Positions 32,898-45,221 of a DNA stretch of 64,000 nt are shown here, one piece after another. Source of the stretch: Ligustrum vulgare (taxonomy: Eukaryota; Streptophyta; Magnoliopsida; Lamiales; Oleaceae); the NCBI GenBank assembly GCA_963555705.1, contig OY743176.1, positions 41,524,497 through 41,588,496 of the forward strand, read 5' to 3'. The notes below the pieces were generated by a model. That model saw nothing but the letters and a program-made list of their open reading frames with translations. It was not told the origin of the DNA and searched no databases. How positions within the stretch are numbered: position 1 is the first letter of the stretch; each line of letters opens with the position of its first letter. The position numbers and the translations under genes are program-made.

Positions 32898-33551
32898 ATG
32901 GAAGCACCAAAACTTCGACAGATCAAAACTATTTGTGTATTTTGTGGATCAAAAGTGGGGAAAGGCTTCGGTTATCTAGAAGCGGCCGTAGATCTTGGAA
33001 AGAAACTGGGGGAAAAAGGTATCACTCTTGTATATGGGGGTGGTAGCAGTGGTCTAATGGGTTGTGTTTCCCAATCTGCTCTTGCAGAGAAATCAAAAGT
33101 AATCGGTGTCATACCTGTCCCTTTGGTAGATGTTGCAGGAAAAATACGAGGGCATGAAGTTCAAACCTTATCCATCCATGAACGCATAACTTGTATGCTA
33201 TATGGTTCTGATGCCTTTATAGCCCTGCCCGGAGGTTTTGGTACCTTAGAAGAAATCTTTAACATTACCTCGTGGGCTCAACTAGATCTCCATACTAAGC
33301 TTATTGGGCTTCTGAATGTTAACAATTTCTTTGATGGCTTGTTAACCTTTCTTGATTATGCTGTGGAACAGGGATTCATCTCTCCATTTTCCAGAAGGCT
33401 CCTTATTTCTGCTCCTACTATTGATGAACTACTGGATAAGCTGCAGTCATATATCTCAATACAAGATCCAGCAGGGGTTAAGATAGATTGGTCGCAAGGA
33501 AGGGGAATCAAGCGAAAATGGAGTCCGGTTAATGTAAACTTAACTTTATGA
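32898..33551 (+). CDS. LOG-like: LOG-like phosphoribohydrolase, intronless, in element B
   Basis: Intact 217-codon second copy with the same motifs (YGGGSSGLMG, PGGFGTLEE). Substitutions from the C copy are Ser25Gly, Thr83Ile and Pro135Leu, with at least two synonymous changes. Pro135Leu alters the strand after TSWAQL that is usually KP(V/I)GLLN in the family, so this copy may be the weaker one. Its TATA-like box and leader are intact, but cargo gene 1 upstream is split by element C. Confidence 0.87.
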   Translation: MEAPKLRQIKTICVFCGSKVGKGFGYLEAAVDLGKKLGEKGITLVYGGGSSGLMGCVSQSALAEKSKVIGVIPVPLVDVAGKIRGHEVQTLSIHERITCMLYGSDAFIALPGGFGTLEEIFNITSWAQLDLHTKLIGLLNVNNFFDGLLTFLDYAVEQGFISPFSRRLLISAPTIDELLDKLQSYISIQDPAGVKIDWSQGRGIKRKWSPVNVNLTL

Positions 33552-33561
33552 ATCTTAGAAT

Positions 33562-33774
33562 AGGTGGGGGTAGAGTACGGAGTATTCTTACTCTCGAGAC
33601 ACCCCTCTAATTTCCTAGGATTTTCCTTAATGTTTAAATCTTGTGTGTACCTCAAAGGTTCCAGGTGGTAGATTACGGAGTATTCTTACTCTCGAAACAC
33701 ACCTTTTTGAAGGTTTCTTTATTTCCTCAAAAGGTCAGAGGTGGTAGGATACGGCTACTCCGGAAACACATCTC
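33562..33774 (+). repeat. Three hairpin repeats after LOG, element B copy
   Basis: Copies at 33562-33606, 33663-33704 and 33738-33774, with the same sequence as in element C. Confidence 0.6.
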
Positions 33775-33841
33775 TCAATTTGAGGAATTTCCCATGTTGC
33801 TTTCTTTTGCTTTTGCGTGTTTTCATGTATTTCCTTTCTAG

Positions 33842-35691
33842 GGTGACTCTTGTGTGTTCTCCTTATGAGAAAATAATAATATCTCTGTTATCATCTACTA
33901 AATCTCGTTTGTGATGTAAATGAACTTGTATGTCTAACTTCAATTCTCTTAGTGATTGCATACCATACTATGCTCTTAACTCCAAACGATAAAATTCTAG
34001 GCAGAGTTTTCCTTTGAAATTTGGACTTATCCAAATCGTAAGCATACTTCATAACTCACAATAATAACTAATTGTACATTTGATCAAAATTTCATCAAAC
34101 TTCAATATCATCATAAATATTCCAGAAATTCAATTCATAATTCCTCAACATAGAAATTTCAAATCATAATTTCTAATATCACCATATCAAGTCCTTATTT
34201 CTCAATAATTAAGAGCCTAAACTTTAAATCTCCAACTTCATAATTCTTCTCATAAAAATCTCAATAAAATCATATCACTTATAATCTCAACATCTCATCA
34301 TAACTTCATAAAACTGACTTTCTATTTCTCGTTTAATCTAAACGATGAATAATTCGAAAATATTATCTAGTCCTTTCTGTTGACTTCTCATACTTAGTGC
34401 CATGTCTAAAATCAATTATGCAAAGTCCATTTAGGGCTCATCATTTCTAAACTTGACGACAAAGATTATTTTGAAAATCATTCGTAAATCATATTTTTTT
34501 TTTTTTTTTTTTTTTTTTCAAAATTGAAACTTGAAGAGTGGTACCAATAATCATCCACAGTTTTTCCTTGCTTTTAAGCAAAGGTAGTGATAAAGGGATA
34601 AATTATTGAACCGAAAATTGAAACTTGAAGAGTGGTACCAATAATCATCCACAGTTTTTCCTTGCTTTTAAGCAAAGGTAGTGATAAAGGGATAAATTAT
34701 TGAACCGAAAATTGAAACTTGAAGAGGAAGTACTAATAACCATCCACAGTTTTTCCCTTGTTTTTACACAAAGGTAGTGATAAAGGGATAAATTATTGTA
34801 CAATTCATTATCAATTTTGTTTGTTTAATATATTATTCCATATATTTTGGGCCAAAGTTACAACCCAACTTAATTTCTAATTGAGTCAATCTTACTAAGC
34901 TTAATATGAACCAAAATTCATATCAATATCCTCTATGTCTCATGATTCTACATTAAAATGAATAAATTTAAAATTCAGGCTTCTATCAATTCATATCATA
35001 CTCAACATGTATATTTCACTTAAAGATTCATAACATATGAAGATTTCATACTTAACATGTCTTAATAAAATCGTAAATGACTTGCAAAGCATATAACATA
35101 CCTGGTTCGAGGAGTCAATACGTGGAGAGTGACATAGTAGAGTGATGAGTTAAAATATTTCATATAATCTTATTTTCCTTTAATCAACAATAATTTAATG
35201 TGGTTGTATCCAAATCAACATTTTCTTGAATCATAATTCCTAATTAATCACAGTCTTCAAAACAAATTCAATATCGATATAGTAATTATCTCCCCATCAA
35301 TAATTAATAACTTAACCCAAATAAAATTTATCGTCAAATCTTATTTTTCCTTTAGTCCCCGAACTTCTAGAAATTTATCAAAGACATCAATATAAACATC
35401 ATATCACTAACTAATTATATTCCATAAAATTTTCAGGACATTACAAATTCCCTTGCTTAAAATGAATTTTGTCCTTGAAATTCGCACATCAAATTTCATC
35501 ATGCTTTTCAAAATCATAACCATACTTGACATGTGAAAATTCAACTTTTTTTTTTATAATGAATAGTGATTTCGTTCACTGTTCATCGTGAATAGCACGT
35601 CGTTTTACTGTTCACGTGAATAGTGATTTTTTTTTTTTTTTTTAAAGAAATAAAATTTCAAAAATCTACAGAATCGTTTTTAAAACTCTTT
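33842..35691 (-). other. Element B 3'-flank of cargo and leader region
   Basis: Cargo ends ~34121. The A-family internal DNA then holds poly-T, the 94-bp triple repeat (34520-34800) and a leader with GAATAGTG motifs (35560-35640). About 160 bp at 35160-35330 replaces a different stretch in C. No gene. Confidence 0.55.
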
Positions 35692-35703
35692 GCTCTGATA
35701 CCA
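35692..35703 (-). other. Element B primer-binding site (tRNA-iMet)
   Basis: TGGTATCAGAGC in element sense, 2 bp from the 5' LTR. Confidence 0.92.
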
Positions 35704-35705
35704 AC

Positions 35706-36856
35706 TGTGACGACCCGAATTCTCGACCATTCGAGTGCCACTAAAAGTGACTCATATCATATTATCGAGACTTAAATAGTAATGTAAAATTATTCAAAAG
35801 AATAATTAGAATCCCATAATTTTATTTGTGAATAAAAATAGAACATAATTTTCTTACATAAAGTTCAACATAATTATCTCATCAATCTTAACCACTTTTT
35901 GCCACTTCCATGTTGACCGCCTCGAACCTTCAATTATCTGAAAATGGTAAATATTGTGGAGTGAGATTTATAAAATCCCAGTAAGTATACCAAGCATAAA
36001 TTTTCTTTTGAAAGCATATGGATCATTTTCATCATAACATAGGATAGGATCGAAATACTCATAAACATAGGGAGACACAAGAATTTTACCGAACTTAAAT
36101 GGCAAGAATTCTTATGTGTAGCGCTACTAAACTCCGGTCCCCTTAGCATAATCATAAACATATCATATGGAACCCATAACAATCTTGTGAGATTGATTTC
36201 ATAGCAATGATCCAAACATTTTCATAAAAACATAAGATATACTTACTTGTCATAAAAACATACTTACTTTTCATGATTATATATAATGGAGTCTTATCAA
36301 TCATTCATATACTTTTCCATATTTATACAAATATTATGCTCTTCATGATTATATATAATGGAGTCTTATCAATCATTCATATACTTTTCCATATTTATAC
36401 AAATATTATGCTCTTCATGATTATATATAATGGAGTATATAAATCATTCATATACTTTTCCATATTTATACAAATATTATGCTCTTCATGATTACATATA
36501 ATGGAGTCTTATCAATCATTCATATACTTTTCCATATTTATACAAATATTATGCTCTTCATGATTACATATAATGGAACCTCCCATGCTTGCATATATTT
36601 TCTTAATTTCAATAATAAAAATAATTTTTGTATAAATAAATATTGGGATAACATTGAATTAAGTACTTGGACTTAATATACTTTAAATCAAGAGAATGGA
36701 GATATTTTTAGAAATTCGGAATTTAATTTAAAATCGAACGATCTCGATTATTTCTTGACTTGGCTATACGAATACGTCGCGGCGTTAACTTAATAGTAGC
36801 GACACGATTTTCTATTAAAATAATTATTAATCGCGTAAAAATTCTGGGTCGCTACA
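35706..36856 (-). repeat. Element B 5' LTR (1,151 bp)
   Basis: TGTGACGACCC to GGTCGCTACA; short form without the duplication or the long minisatellite. It has just over four copies of the 71-bp unit (36274-36580). Confidence 0.92.
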
Positions 36857-39650
36857 CGTTTACACGACAAAAATGTTCATTTATCCATTATAAAATTTTA
36901 CAGAAATTTCGACAGAGTCTCCTCTATAAACTGGACATAGCCAACCTGTAGAGGGACATCAAGACCATTTTACAAATTGTAAGCATCAATCACATCACAA
37001 TCACATTCACCATCGCCAAAACCAATCCATTCATTTCCCGAACTCCTCAAGTATAAGATTTTCCAAAACATCATCAAACATTGACAATTGAAATAAAAGG
37101 TAATTTAACCTCTAATACGTTCCATACTTAATCAAAATAACTTCAACCAAACCATTATCAATAATAATGAATGAAGAAATAAATTTAAATGATAACTCGA
37201 ATGAATTTAACTTTATTAATTAAGACGACAACGGGTACTGTCGGAGTCAGCCGCCAAGTGTTCTCCTCTGATCATCTAACTTTCATCACCTGAAATATTG
37301 GGGAGGGATTGGGGTGAGCTAAAGCTCAGTAAGTAAACTGTATGCATGAATGCATGCTTATGACATGAATGCTTTTCGAAATTCCGTGTATGTATCCCCA
37401 TTTACATTACTTTCCAGAACTTTCAAACCTTTCAACTTTCGTTCAACATTTCAAAACTTTCAATTCATTTCCATCGTGAGCTCACTTGATGTAACTTCTA
37501 GTCAATCAGCATACAGTGGGCAATTACTTATTTGGAACCAGATTAACATGCGCATTTCCACCGCAAAGCGGTTTAACATTCACTTTCCCACCGCAAAGCG
37601 GTGTAACATTCACTTTCCCACCGCAAAGCGGTGTAACATTCACTTTCCCACCGCAAAGCGGTGTAACATTACATTCGGGTACGCCGGTCCCCCACGCCCC
37701 ATTTCCCACTCGCACCTTTCATGACATAGAAGTACACCCATTCTTTCAAAAACTTGGGATACATACTTTTTTGACAAAAATTTGCACTTTGACACATTCC
37801 TTTCATGAAAACATTTGACTTTCTCATTTCGGTGCCAATGCATGCTTGATGATGCAATGACATGTAACGTGCATGCTTGAACATTCTTCTCAATAACATA
37901 TGTTTTCCTAAAGTAAATGCAATTCATCAAGGCAAGTAATTTGCACGACAGTCATTTACACATAACTTTCACATTTACATTCAACTTCTATGAAAATAGG
38001 GGGAAGTTTACTTACTTGACATCCTTAGTATTTACCGTTATCTGAATTTGCAAGTGGAGGAGCTTCGACTGCCCGTGTCGTCAATGTACCAAAATCCTAG
38101 TTGTACCCATTCATTTAATAAAATATACTTTCAGTTCAATTTGATCTATTCATCATTCCTTTAAACAAGTTAAAACAATAAATCTTCTTCGAAAATAAGG
38201 GATAAATTCCAATCCACGTTATAAACTCTCATTTTTAAATTCAAACTCGAACTCAAAGTTACATAATTTAACCTAACGTCATAAAATCCACTCCCATAAA
38301 GTCCCAACAATTTCACAAATCTTAAAAACCAACATGTATCCAAACTTCACCCAAACAGTTAACTAAACTACAATTTTCATAAATCTCAAAAATCAGAAAT
38401 TTATATATATATATATATACATACTTTAAAGCAAGTCAGAAATTTATTCACGTTAATACCACTTTCCCAAATTCTAAAATTCTCAATTTAACCCTTCACT
38501 AAACTAGAAGAAAATCAATTAAACAAATCGATTTAATAATTTTCGAATCCTATCACATATAAATACTAAATACCTAAATTTAAAAACTGAAATCAATCAA
38601 TTAAATTTCGAAATCATACTTAGTCCGAATTTGAAAAATTACTGTGGTAATTACACACACACACACACACACATCAATACACACATACATAAGCATTACC
38701 AAATCCCCAAATTAGCAATTATAATTCGAAATCTAACCAAACTTAAAATCTGAAAATATGAAAAAGATTATTATTATAACTCAAACTTTAACCAAACAGT
38801 CTCCTAAGCTACCAATTTCATAAATTAGGTTTACAACACAATCTATACATACATTTATATAAACATTATTCAAATATCAAAATTAACCCTTAAAAATCGA
38901 AATCTACATATTTTGAAATCTGAAAATTTGAAAATCTCAGCCTATATACAATACACTCAACATATACACACATCAATACGCATATATGTGTGTGTGTGTG
39001 CGAGTGCGTGTGTAGTGCGTGTGCGTGTTTGGCGTGCGCTGTGTGTGTGTTTAGTGTCGGGTGTGTGCGCTGCCGGGGAAGGAACGAGGGAAGGGGAGGG
39101 TTACCGGTAGTGGGCGACAGTGAGCTGATTGAGGTCGAGAGAGGAGAAAGCCGAGAGACGGAGAGATACGGAGAGAGCCGAGAGCGCTGTGAGAGCGACC
39201 GAGAGAGAGAGGAGCGGTAGAGAGAGAGAGAGAGAGCGTGAGGTGTGCGAAGAGAGAGAGACCGAGTTGTGCGGTTTATAAAATTAGGTCTAGGTTTAAA
39301 TTTTGTCACTTTGCAATTTGGTCCCTCTACTTTCAAAACGGGTAATTTAAGTGTAAATCCTTCACAAGTTTAACAAAGTGCCCTATTTACGAAATAATGC
39401 AATCTAGGCAAATTACAAATTGATAAAAATAGAAATTTGGTAAGTAACAATTCGAATAAACAATTAAGCATAAAATTATATGAAAAGATTTAAAAATTTT
39501 CTAGTTGGTAGATTGATCGAGACGGCGTCCAAGTCCTTCCACTGCAAAATGATTCAACTTATTATCAATAATAATTGTCAAATACATTATTCATCATAAA
39601 AAATTTAGGTGGTATTCAAGAAAGCACGCAAGACGAAAAGTGGTATTACA
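36857..39650 (-). repeat. Element A 5' LTR, second fragment
   Basis: It resumes with the repeated CGTTT target site and runs to GTGGTATTACA. It is shorter than the 3' LTR mainly in its TA and CA/TA microsatellites. Confidence 0.9.
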
Positions 39651-39860
39651 CTCTCAAACTTAATAGTCAATATTTGTATTGGTGTATTACTTATAGGTGT
39701 TGACCACAAAGTACATGTGTCCCTACTTTAATTTGAAATTCAAATTCTCCCTCCGAAACTCCCGCCCTAAAGTACGAATATTCTAAATTCAAGATCCGAC
39801 ACATGGGACCGAGTACGTATGGAATCTTCAGTCCACGCAGTGGCACGGCTCCCCCAACCC

Positions 39861-39895
39861 GCGGGAAAACCTATATAATATTACGGTTTGCCCGC
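39861..39895 (+). other. Origin stem-loop, right array unit 1
   Basis: TAATATTAC at 39876-39884; A/G mismatch stem. Confidence 0.72.
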
Positions 39896-40484
39896 CCGCC
39901 GGGGTCACGTCCGTACAGCCAGCTGGCCGAATCCTGGCCATCCGCTCTTCGGAACAACAGGGTTGATTCAGATCAACCGTCGAACTTGAAATTGCTCGTG
40001 CTTCTAAATTGTAGCCTCGCGATTAGGATGGTCCGTTCAATCGCGAGCGTTTAACTCTGTCGTACACTTGTATAAACGTGACGATCTTTTCTCACCGTCT
40101 TGTTGGCTGTGATGAACGTTTTACGGACTGTGATTCTTTCGATATTTATAACTTTTTTAATCATCCTGCAGATATACTTTTAAATTCATTTTGGGAAGTT
40201 CTTTCCCGATGAAGATGAAGCCATTTGTATTTTATATTGAGTTGTATTCTGTGTCGAGTGTATTCGAAGTTGAACGATTAATTTATAGCTCGTATTTTGT
40301 TCGGACATTTGATTTTTGAATCTCTTCGTGTCAAATCAGAAACAGATGTAATGAGAACTTTAGATTCGAAAATCGTTCAATCAATTTATCGCGTTCAAAT
40401 CGTAAATAATTGATATAAAGAACATCGTAGAAACATATACTGTTCAGATCACTCATCCAGAAGATGCAGAATTTCATAGTCATG

Positions 40485-40958
40485 TTATGTGCGCTTGTCC
40501 ATATTCTCTTCGCGTCTGTATTGAATGATTTCGTAGCCTCTGTTCCGAGCCGTCCATGTGTACGTTGATCTGTGTATGCAGTCGGAGTATTCTGAGTAGT
40601 AATCCGAGTCGATCAGGCTGGATATGAATTTTGACAAATTCCTATCTATCTTCAACCTCTCGAGGTTCTCGATTATCTGTGCAGCTGGAGTTCTAAGATA
40701 GTTTATAATTCCCAAATTTATTCCGTCCTTGTAAAATAAGAAATCGTTGTATTCTGGACACCAGAACGGTCTGAAAACCCACGACATCATTTTCGTTTGC
40801 CTGAACAAATGATGCATATCTTCAATATGTTGAGAATAATATAATTTTTTTATCTGTTGTTTCAAATCTTCCGGTAAATTGGAGAACAACTGTCCAAACT
40901 CGTGATTTTGGTCCAATGCTAATTGAGGCGAGTATTGAGAGGAATTCATGTTTCGCAT
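40485..40958 (-). CDS. Satellite-unit 157-aa protein, intact copy
   Basis: Complete frame with QL at 12-13 and Arg instead of Thr at 106. First whole copy right of element A. Confidence 0.46.
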   Translation of the reverse strand: MRNMNSSQYSPQLALDQNHEFGQLFSNLPEDLKQQIKKLYYSQHIEDMHHLFRQTKMMSWVFRPFWCPEYNDFLFYKDGINLGIINYLRTPAAQIIENLERLKIDRNLSKFISSLIDSDYYSEYSDCIHRSTYTWTARNRGYEIIQYRREENMDKRT

Positions 40959-41187
40959 GCCGAATTCGTAACGGAGTCTCTCAAACTTACTAGTCAATAT
41001 TTGTATTGGTGTATTACTTATAGGTGTTGACCACAAAGTACATGTGTCCCTACTTTAATTTGAAATTCAAATTCTCCCTCCGAAACTCCCGCCCTAAAGT
41101 ACGAAGATTCTAAATTCAAAATCCGACACATGGGACCGAGTACGTATGGAATCTTCAGTCCACGCAGTGGCACGGCTCCCACAACCC

Positions 41188-41222
41188 GCGGGAAAACCTA
41201 TATAATATTACGGTTTGCCCGC
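41188..41222 (+). other. Origin stem-loop, right array unit 2
   Basis: TAATATTAC at 41203-41211; A/G mismatch stem. Confidence 0.72.
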
Positions 41223-41817
41223 CCGCCGGGGTCAACTCCGTACAGCCAGCTGGCCGAATCCTGGCCATCCGCTCTTTGGATCAACAGGGTTGATTCAGAT
41301 CAACCGTCGAACTTGAAATTGCCCGTGCTTCTAACTTGTAGCCTCACGATTAGGATGGTCCGTTCAATCGCGAACGTTTAACTCTGTCGTACACTTGTAT
41401 AAACATGACGATCTTTTCTCACCGTCTTGTTGGCTGTGATGAACGTTTTACGGACTGTGATTCTTTCGATATTTATAACTTTTTTAATCGTCCTGCAGAT
41501 ATACTTTTAAATTCATTTTGGGAAGTTCTTTCCCGATGAAGATGAAGCCATTTGTATTTTATATTGAGTTGTATTCTGTGTCGAGTGTATTCGAAGTTGA
41601 ACGATTAATTTATAGCTCGTATTTTGTTCGGACATTTGATTTGTGAATCTCTTCGTGTCAAATCAGAAACAGATGTAATGAGAACTTTAGATTCGAATTT
41701 GAAAATCGTTCAATCAATTTATCGCGTTCAAATCGTAAATAATTGTTATAAAGAACATCGTAGAAACATATACTGTTCAGATCACTCATCCAAAAGATGC
41801 AGAATTTCATAGTCATG

Positions 41818-42291
41818 TTATGTGCACTTGTCCATATTCTCTTCGCGTCTGTATTGAATGATTTCGTAGCCTCTGTTCCGAGCCGTCCATGTGTACGTTG
41901 ATCCGTGTATGCAGTCGGAGTATTCTGAGTAGTAATCCGAGTTGATCAGGCTGGATATGAATTTTGAAAAATTCGTATCTATCTTCAACCTCTCGAGGTT
42001 CTCGATTATCTGTGCAGCTGGAGTTCTAAGATAGTTTATAATTCCCAAATTTATTCCGTCCTTGTAAAATAAGAAGTCGTTGTATTCTGGACACCAGAAC
42101 GGTCTGAAAACCCACGACATCATTTTCGTTTGCCTGAACAAATGATGCATATCTTCAATATGTTGAGAATAATATTTTTTTTTTATCTGTTGTTTCAAAT
42201 CTTCCGGTAAATTGGAGAACAACTGTCCAAACTCGTGATTTTGGTCCAATGCGAATCGAGGCGAGTATAGAGAGGAATTCATATTTCGCAT
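41818..42291 (-). CDS. Satellite-unit 157-aa protein, intact copy
   Basis: Complete frame with private changes (Leu 8, Phe 108, Asn 117). The same set recurs exactly at 47150-47623. Confidence 0.46.
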   Translation of the reverse strand: MRNMNSSLYSPRFALDQNHEFGQLFSNLPEDLKQQIKKKYYSQHIEDMHHLFRQTKMMSWVFRPFWCPEYNDFLFYKDGINLGIINYLRTPAAQIIENLERLKIDTNFSKFISSLINSDYYSEYSDCIHGSTYTWTARNRGYEIIQYRREENMDKCT

Positions 42292-42520
42292 GCCGAATTC
42301 GTAACGGAGTCTATCAAACTTACTAGTCAATTTGTGTATTGGTGTATTACTTATAGGTGTTGACCACAAAGTACATGTGTCCCTACTTTAATTTGAAATT
42401 CAAATTCTCCCTCCGAAACTCCCGCCCTAAAGTACGAATATTCTAAATTCAAAATCCGACACATGGGACCTAGTACGTGTGGAATCTTCAGTCTACGCAG
42501 TGGCACGGCTCCCCCAACCC

Positions 42521-42555
42521 ACGGGCAAACCTATATAATATTACGGTTTGCCCGC
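42521..42555 (+). other. Origin stem-loop, right array unit 3
   Basis: TAATATTAC at 42536-42544. The left arm is ACGGGCAAACC, so 10 bp pair perfectly and the outermost pair is lost. Confidence 0.77.
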
Positions 42556-42771
42556 CCGCCGGGGTCACGTCCGTACAGCCAGCTGGCCGAATCCTGGCCA
42601 TCCGCTCTTCGGAACAACAGGGTTGATTCAGATCAACCGTCGAACTTGAAATTGCCCGTGCTTCTAAATTGTAGCCTCACGATTAGGATGGTCCGTTCAA
42701 TCGCGAGCGTTTAACTCTGTCGTACACTTGTATAAACGTGACGATCTTTTCTCACCGTCTTGTTGGCTGTG

Positions 42772-42900
42772 ATGAACGTTTTACGGACTGTGATTCTTTC
42801 GATATTTATAACATTTTTGATCGTCCTGCAGATATACTTTGAAATTCATTTTGGGAAGTTCTTTCCCGATGAAGATGATGCCATTTGTATTTTATATTGA
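42772..42900 (+). CDS. Satellite-unit small hydrophobic peptide, 42-aa form
   Basis: Long form retained (GAA rather than TAA after the span). Its duplicate is at 48104-48232. Confidence 0.28.
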   Translation: MNVLRTVILSIFITFLIVLQIYFEIHFGKFFPDEDDAICILY

Positions 42901-43150
42901 TGTGTATTCTGTGTGGACTGTATTCGAAGTTGAACGATTAATTTATAGATCGTATTTTGTTCGGACATTTGATTTACGAATCTCTTCATGTCAAATCAGA
43001 AACAGATGTAATGAGAACTTTAGATTCGAATTTGAAAATCGTTCAATCAATTTATCGCGTTCAAATCGTAAATAATTGATATAAAGAACATCGTAGAAAC
43101 ATATACTGTTCAGATCACTCATCCAGAAGATGCAGAATTTCATAGTCATG

Positions 43151-43624
43151 TTATGTGCGCTTGTCCATATTCTCTTCGCGTCTGTATTGAATGATTTCGT
43201 AGCCTCTGTTCCGAGCCGTCCATGTGTACGTTGATCTGTGTATGCAGTCGGAGTATTCTGAGTAGTAATCCGAGTCGATCAGGCTGGATATGAATTTTGA
43301 CAAATTCGTATCTATCTTCAACCTCTGGAGGTTCTCGATTATCTGTGCAGCTGGAGTTCAAAGATAGTTTATAATTCCCAAATTTATTTCGTCCTTGTAA
43401 AATAAGAAGTCGTTGTATTCTGGACACCAGAACGGTCTGAAAACCCACGACATCATTTTCGTTTGCCTGAACAAATGATGCATATCTTCAATATGTTGAG
43501 AATAATATAATTTTTTTATCTGTTGTTTCAAATCTTCCGGTAAATTGGAGAACAACTGTCCAAACTCGTGATTTTGGTCCAATGCGAATTGAGGCGAGTA
43601 TTGAGAGGAATTCATGTTTCGCAT
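43151..43624 (-). pseudogene. Satellite-unit protein with nonsense codon
   Basis: Arg 89 codon AGA is TGA (plus-strand TTCAAAGATAG near 43367), truncating the protein to ~88 residues. Confidence 0.58.
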
Positions 43625-43853
43625 GCCGAATTCGTAACGGAGTCTCTCAAACTTACTAGTAAATATTTTTATTGGTGTATTACTTATAGGTGTTGACCAC
43701 AAAGTACATGTGTCCCTACTTTAATTTGAAATTCAAATTCTCCCTCCGAAACTCCCGCCCTAAAGTACGAAGATTCTAAATTCAAAATCCGACACATGGG
43801 ACTGAGTACGTATGGAATCTTCAGTCCACGCAGTGGCACGGCTCCCACAACCC

Positions 43854-43888
43854 GCGGGAAAACCTATATAATATTACGGTTTGCCCGC
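43854..43888 (+). other. Origin stem-loop, right array unit 4
   Basis: TAATATTAC at 43869-43877; A/G mismatch stem. Confidence 0.72.
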
Positions 43889-44483
43889 CCGCCGGGGTCA
43901 ACTCCGTACAGCCAGCTGGCCGAATCCTGGCCATCCGCTCTTCAGATCAACAGGGTTGATTCAGATCAACCGTCGAACTTGAAATTTCCCGTGCTTCTAA
44001 CTTGTAGCCTCACGATTAGGATGGTCCGTTCAATCGCGAGCGTTTAACTCTGTCGTACACTTGTATAAACGTGACGATCTTTTCTCACCGTCTTGTTGGC
44101 TGTGATGAACGTTTTACGGACTGTGATTCTTTCGATATTTATAACTTTTTTAATCGTCCTGCAGATATACTTTTAAATTCATTTTGGGAAGTTCTTTCCC
44201 GATGAAGATGAAGCCATTTGTATTTTATATTGAGTTGTATTCTGTGTCGAGTGTATTCGAAGTTGAACGATTAATTTATAGCTCGTATTTTGTTCGGACA
44301 TTTGATTTGTGAATCTCTTCGTGTCAAATCAGAAACAGATGTAATGAGAACTTTAGATTCGAATTTGAAAATCGTTCAATCAATTTATCGCGTTCAAATC
44401 GTAAATAATTGATATAAAGAACATCGTAGAAACATATACTGTTCAGATCACTCATCCAGAAGATGCAGAATTTCATAGTCATG

Positions 44484-44957
44484 TTATGTGCGCTTGTCCA
44501 TATTCTCTTCGCGTCTGTATTGAATGATTTCGTAGCCTCTGTTCCGAGCCGTCCATGTGTACGTTGATCTGTGTATGCAGTCGGAGTATTCTGAGTAGTA
44601 ATCCGAGTCGATCAGGCTGGATATGAATTTTGACAAATTCGTATCTATCTTCAACCTCTCGAGGTTCTCGATTATCTGTGCAGCTGGAGTTCTAAGATAG
44701 TTTATAATTCCCAAATTTATTCCGTCCTTGTAAAATAAGAAATCGTTGTATTCTGGACACCAGAACGGTCTGAAAACCCACGACATCATTTTCGTTTGCC
44801 TGAACAAATGATGCATATCTTCAATATGTTGAGAATAATATAATTTTTTTATCTGTTGTTTCAAATCTTCCGGTAAATTGGAGAACAACTGTCCAAACTC
44901 GTGATTTTGGTCCAATGCGAATTGAGGCGAGTATTGAGAGGAATTCATGTTTCGCAT
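44484..44957 (-). CDS. Satellite-unit 157-aa protein, intact copy
   Basis: Complete frame; Gln 12 and KKL run. The copy just before it (43151-43624) carries a nonsense codon although their upstream regions are nearly identical. Confidence 0.46.
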   Translation of the reverse strand: MRNMNSSQYSPQFALDQNHEFGQLFSNLPEDLKQQIKKLYYSQHIEDMHHLFRQTKMMSWVFRPFWCPEYNDFLFYKDGINLGIINYLRTPAAQIIENLERLKIDTNLSKFISSLIDSDYYSEYSDCIHRSTYTWTARNRGYEIIQYRREENMDKRT

Positions 44958-45186
44958 GCCGAATTCGTAACGGAGTCTCTCAAACTTACTAGTAAATATT
45001 TTTATTGGTGTATTACTTATAGGTGTTGACCACAAAGTACATGTGTCCCTACTTTAATTTGAAATTCAAATTCTCCCTCCGAAACTCCCGCCCTAAAGTA
45101 CGAAGATTCTAAATTCAAAATCCGACACATGGGACTGAGTACGTATGGAATCTTCAGTCCACGCAGTGGCACGGCTCCCACAACCC

Positions 45187-45221
45187 GCGGGAAAACCTAT
45201 ATAATATTACGGTTTGCCCGC
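45187..45221 (+). other. Origin stem-loop, right array unit 5
   Basis: TAATATTAC at 45202-45210; same variant as the unit 1,333 bp upstream. Confidence 0.72.

Larger units (their letters stand above)
20415..36856 (-). mobile_element. Element B: cargo-carrying LTR retrotransposon inserted in A's 5' LTR
   Basis: Ends are TGTGACGACCC and GGTCGCTACA, flanked by the CGTTT duplication (20410-20414, 36857-36861). The empty site is seen intact in the other A LTR (AAAACGTTTACACG near 13340). The PBS is at 35692 and the polypurine tract at 22827. Element C interrupts it at 23794-32034, so B itself is ~8.2 kb. Its LTRs are nearly identical apart from a 1,261-bp duplication in the 3' LTR. Confidence 0.93.
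13270..39650 (-). mobile_element. Element A: chromovirus-type LTR retrotransposon inserted in the satellite (host of B and C)
   Basis: Ends are TGTAACACCCC on the left and GGTATTACA on the right, flanked by the 5-bp duplication CTCTC (13265-13269 and 39651-39655). Order on the plus strand: 3' LTR, polypurine tract, chromodomain relic, RT and protease relics, PBS, 5' LTR split by element B. Without B the element is ~9.9 kb. The two LTRs differ by only scattered bases and microsatellite length, so it is young. Gag, RNase H and integrase core are not recognisable, so it is non-autonomous. Confidence 0.92.
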
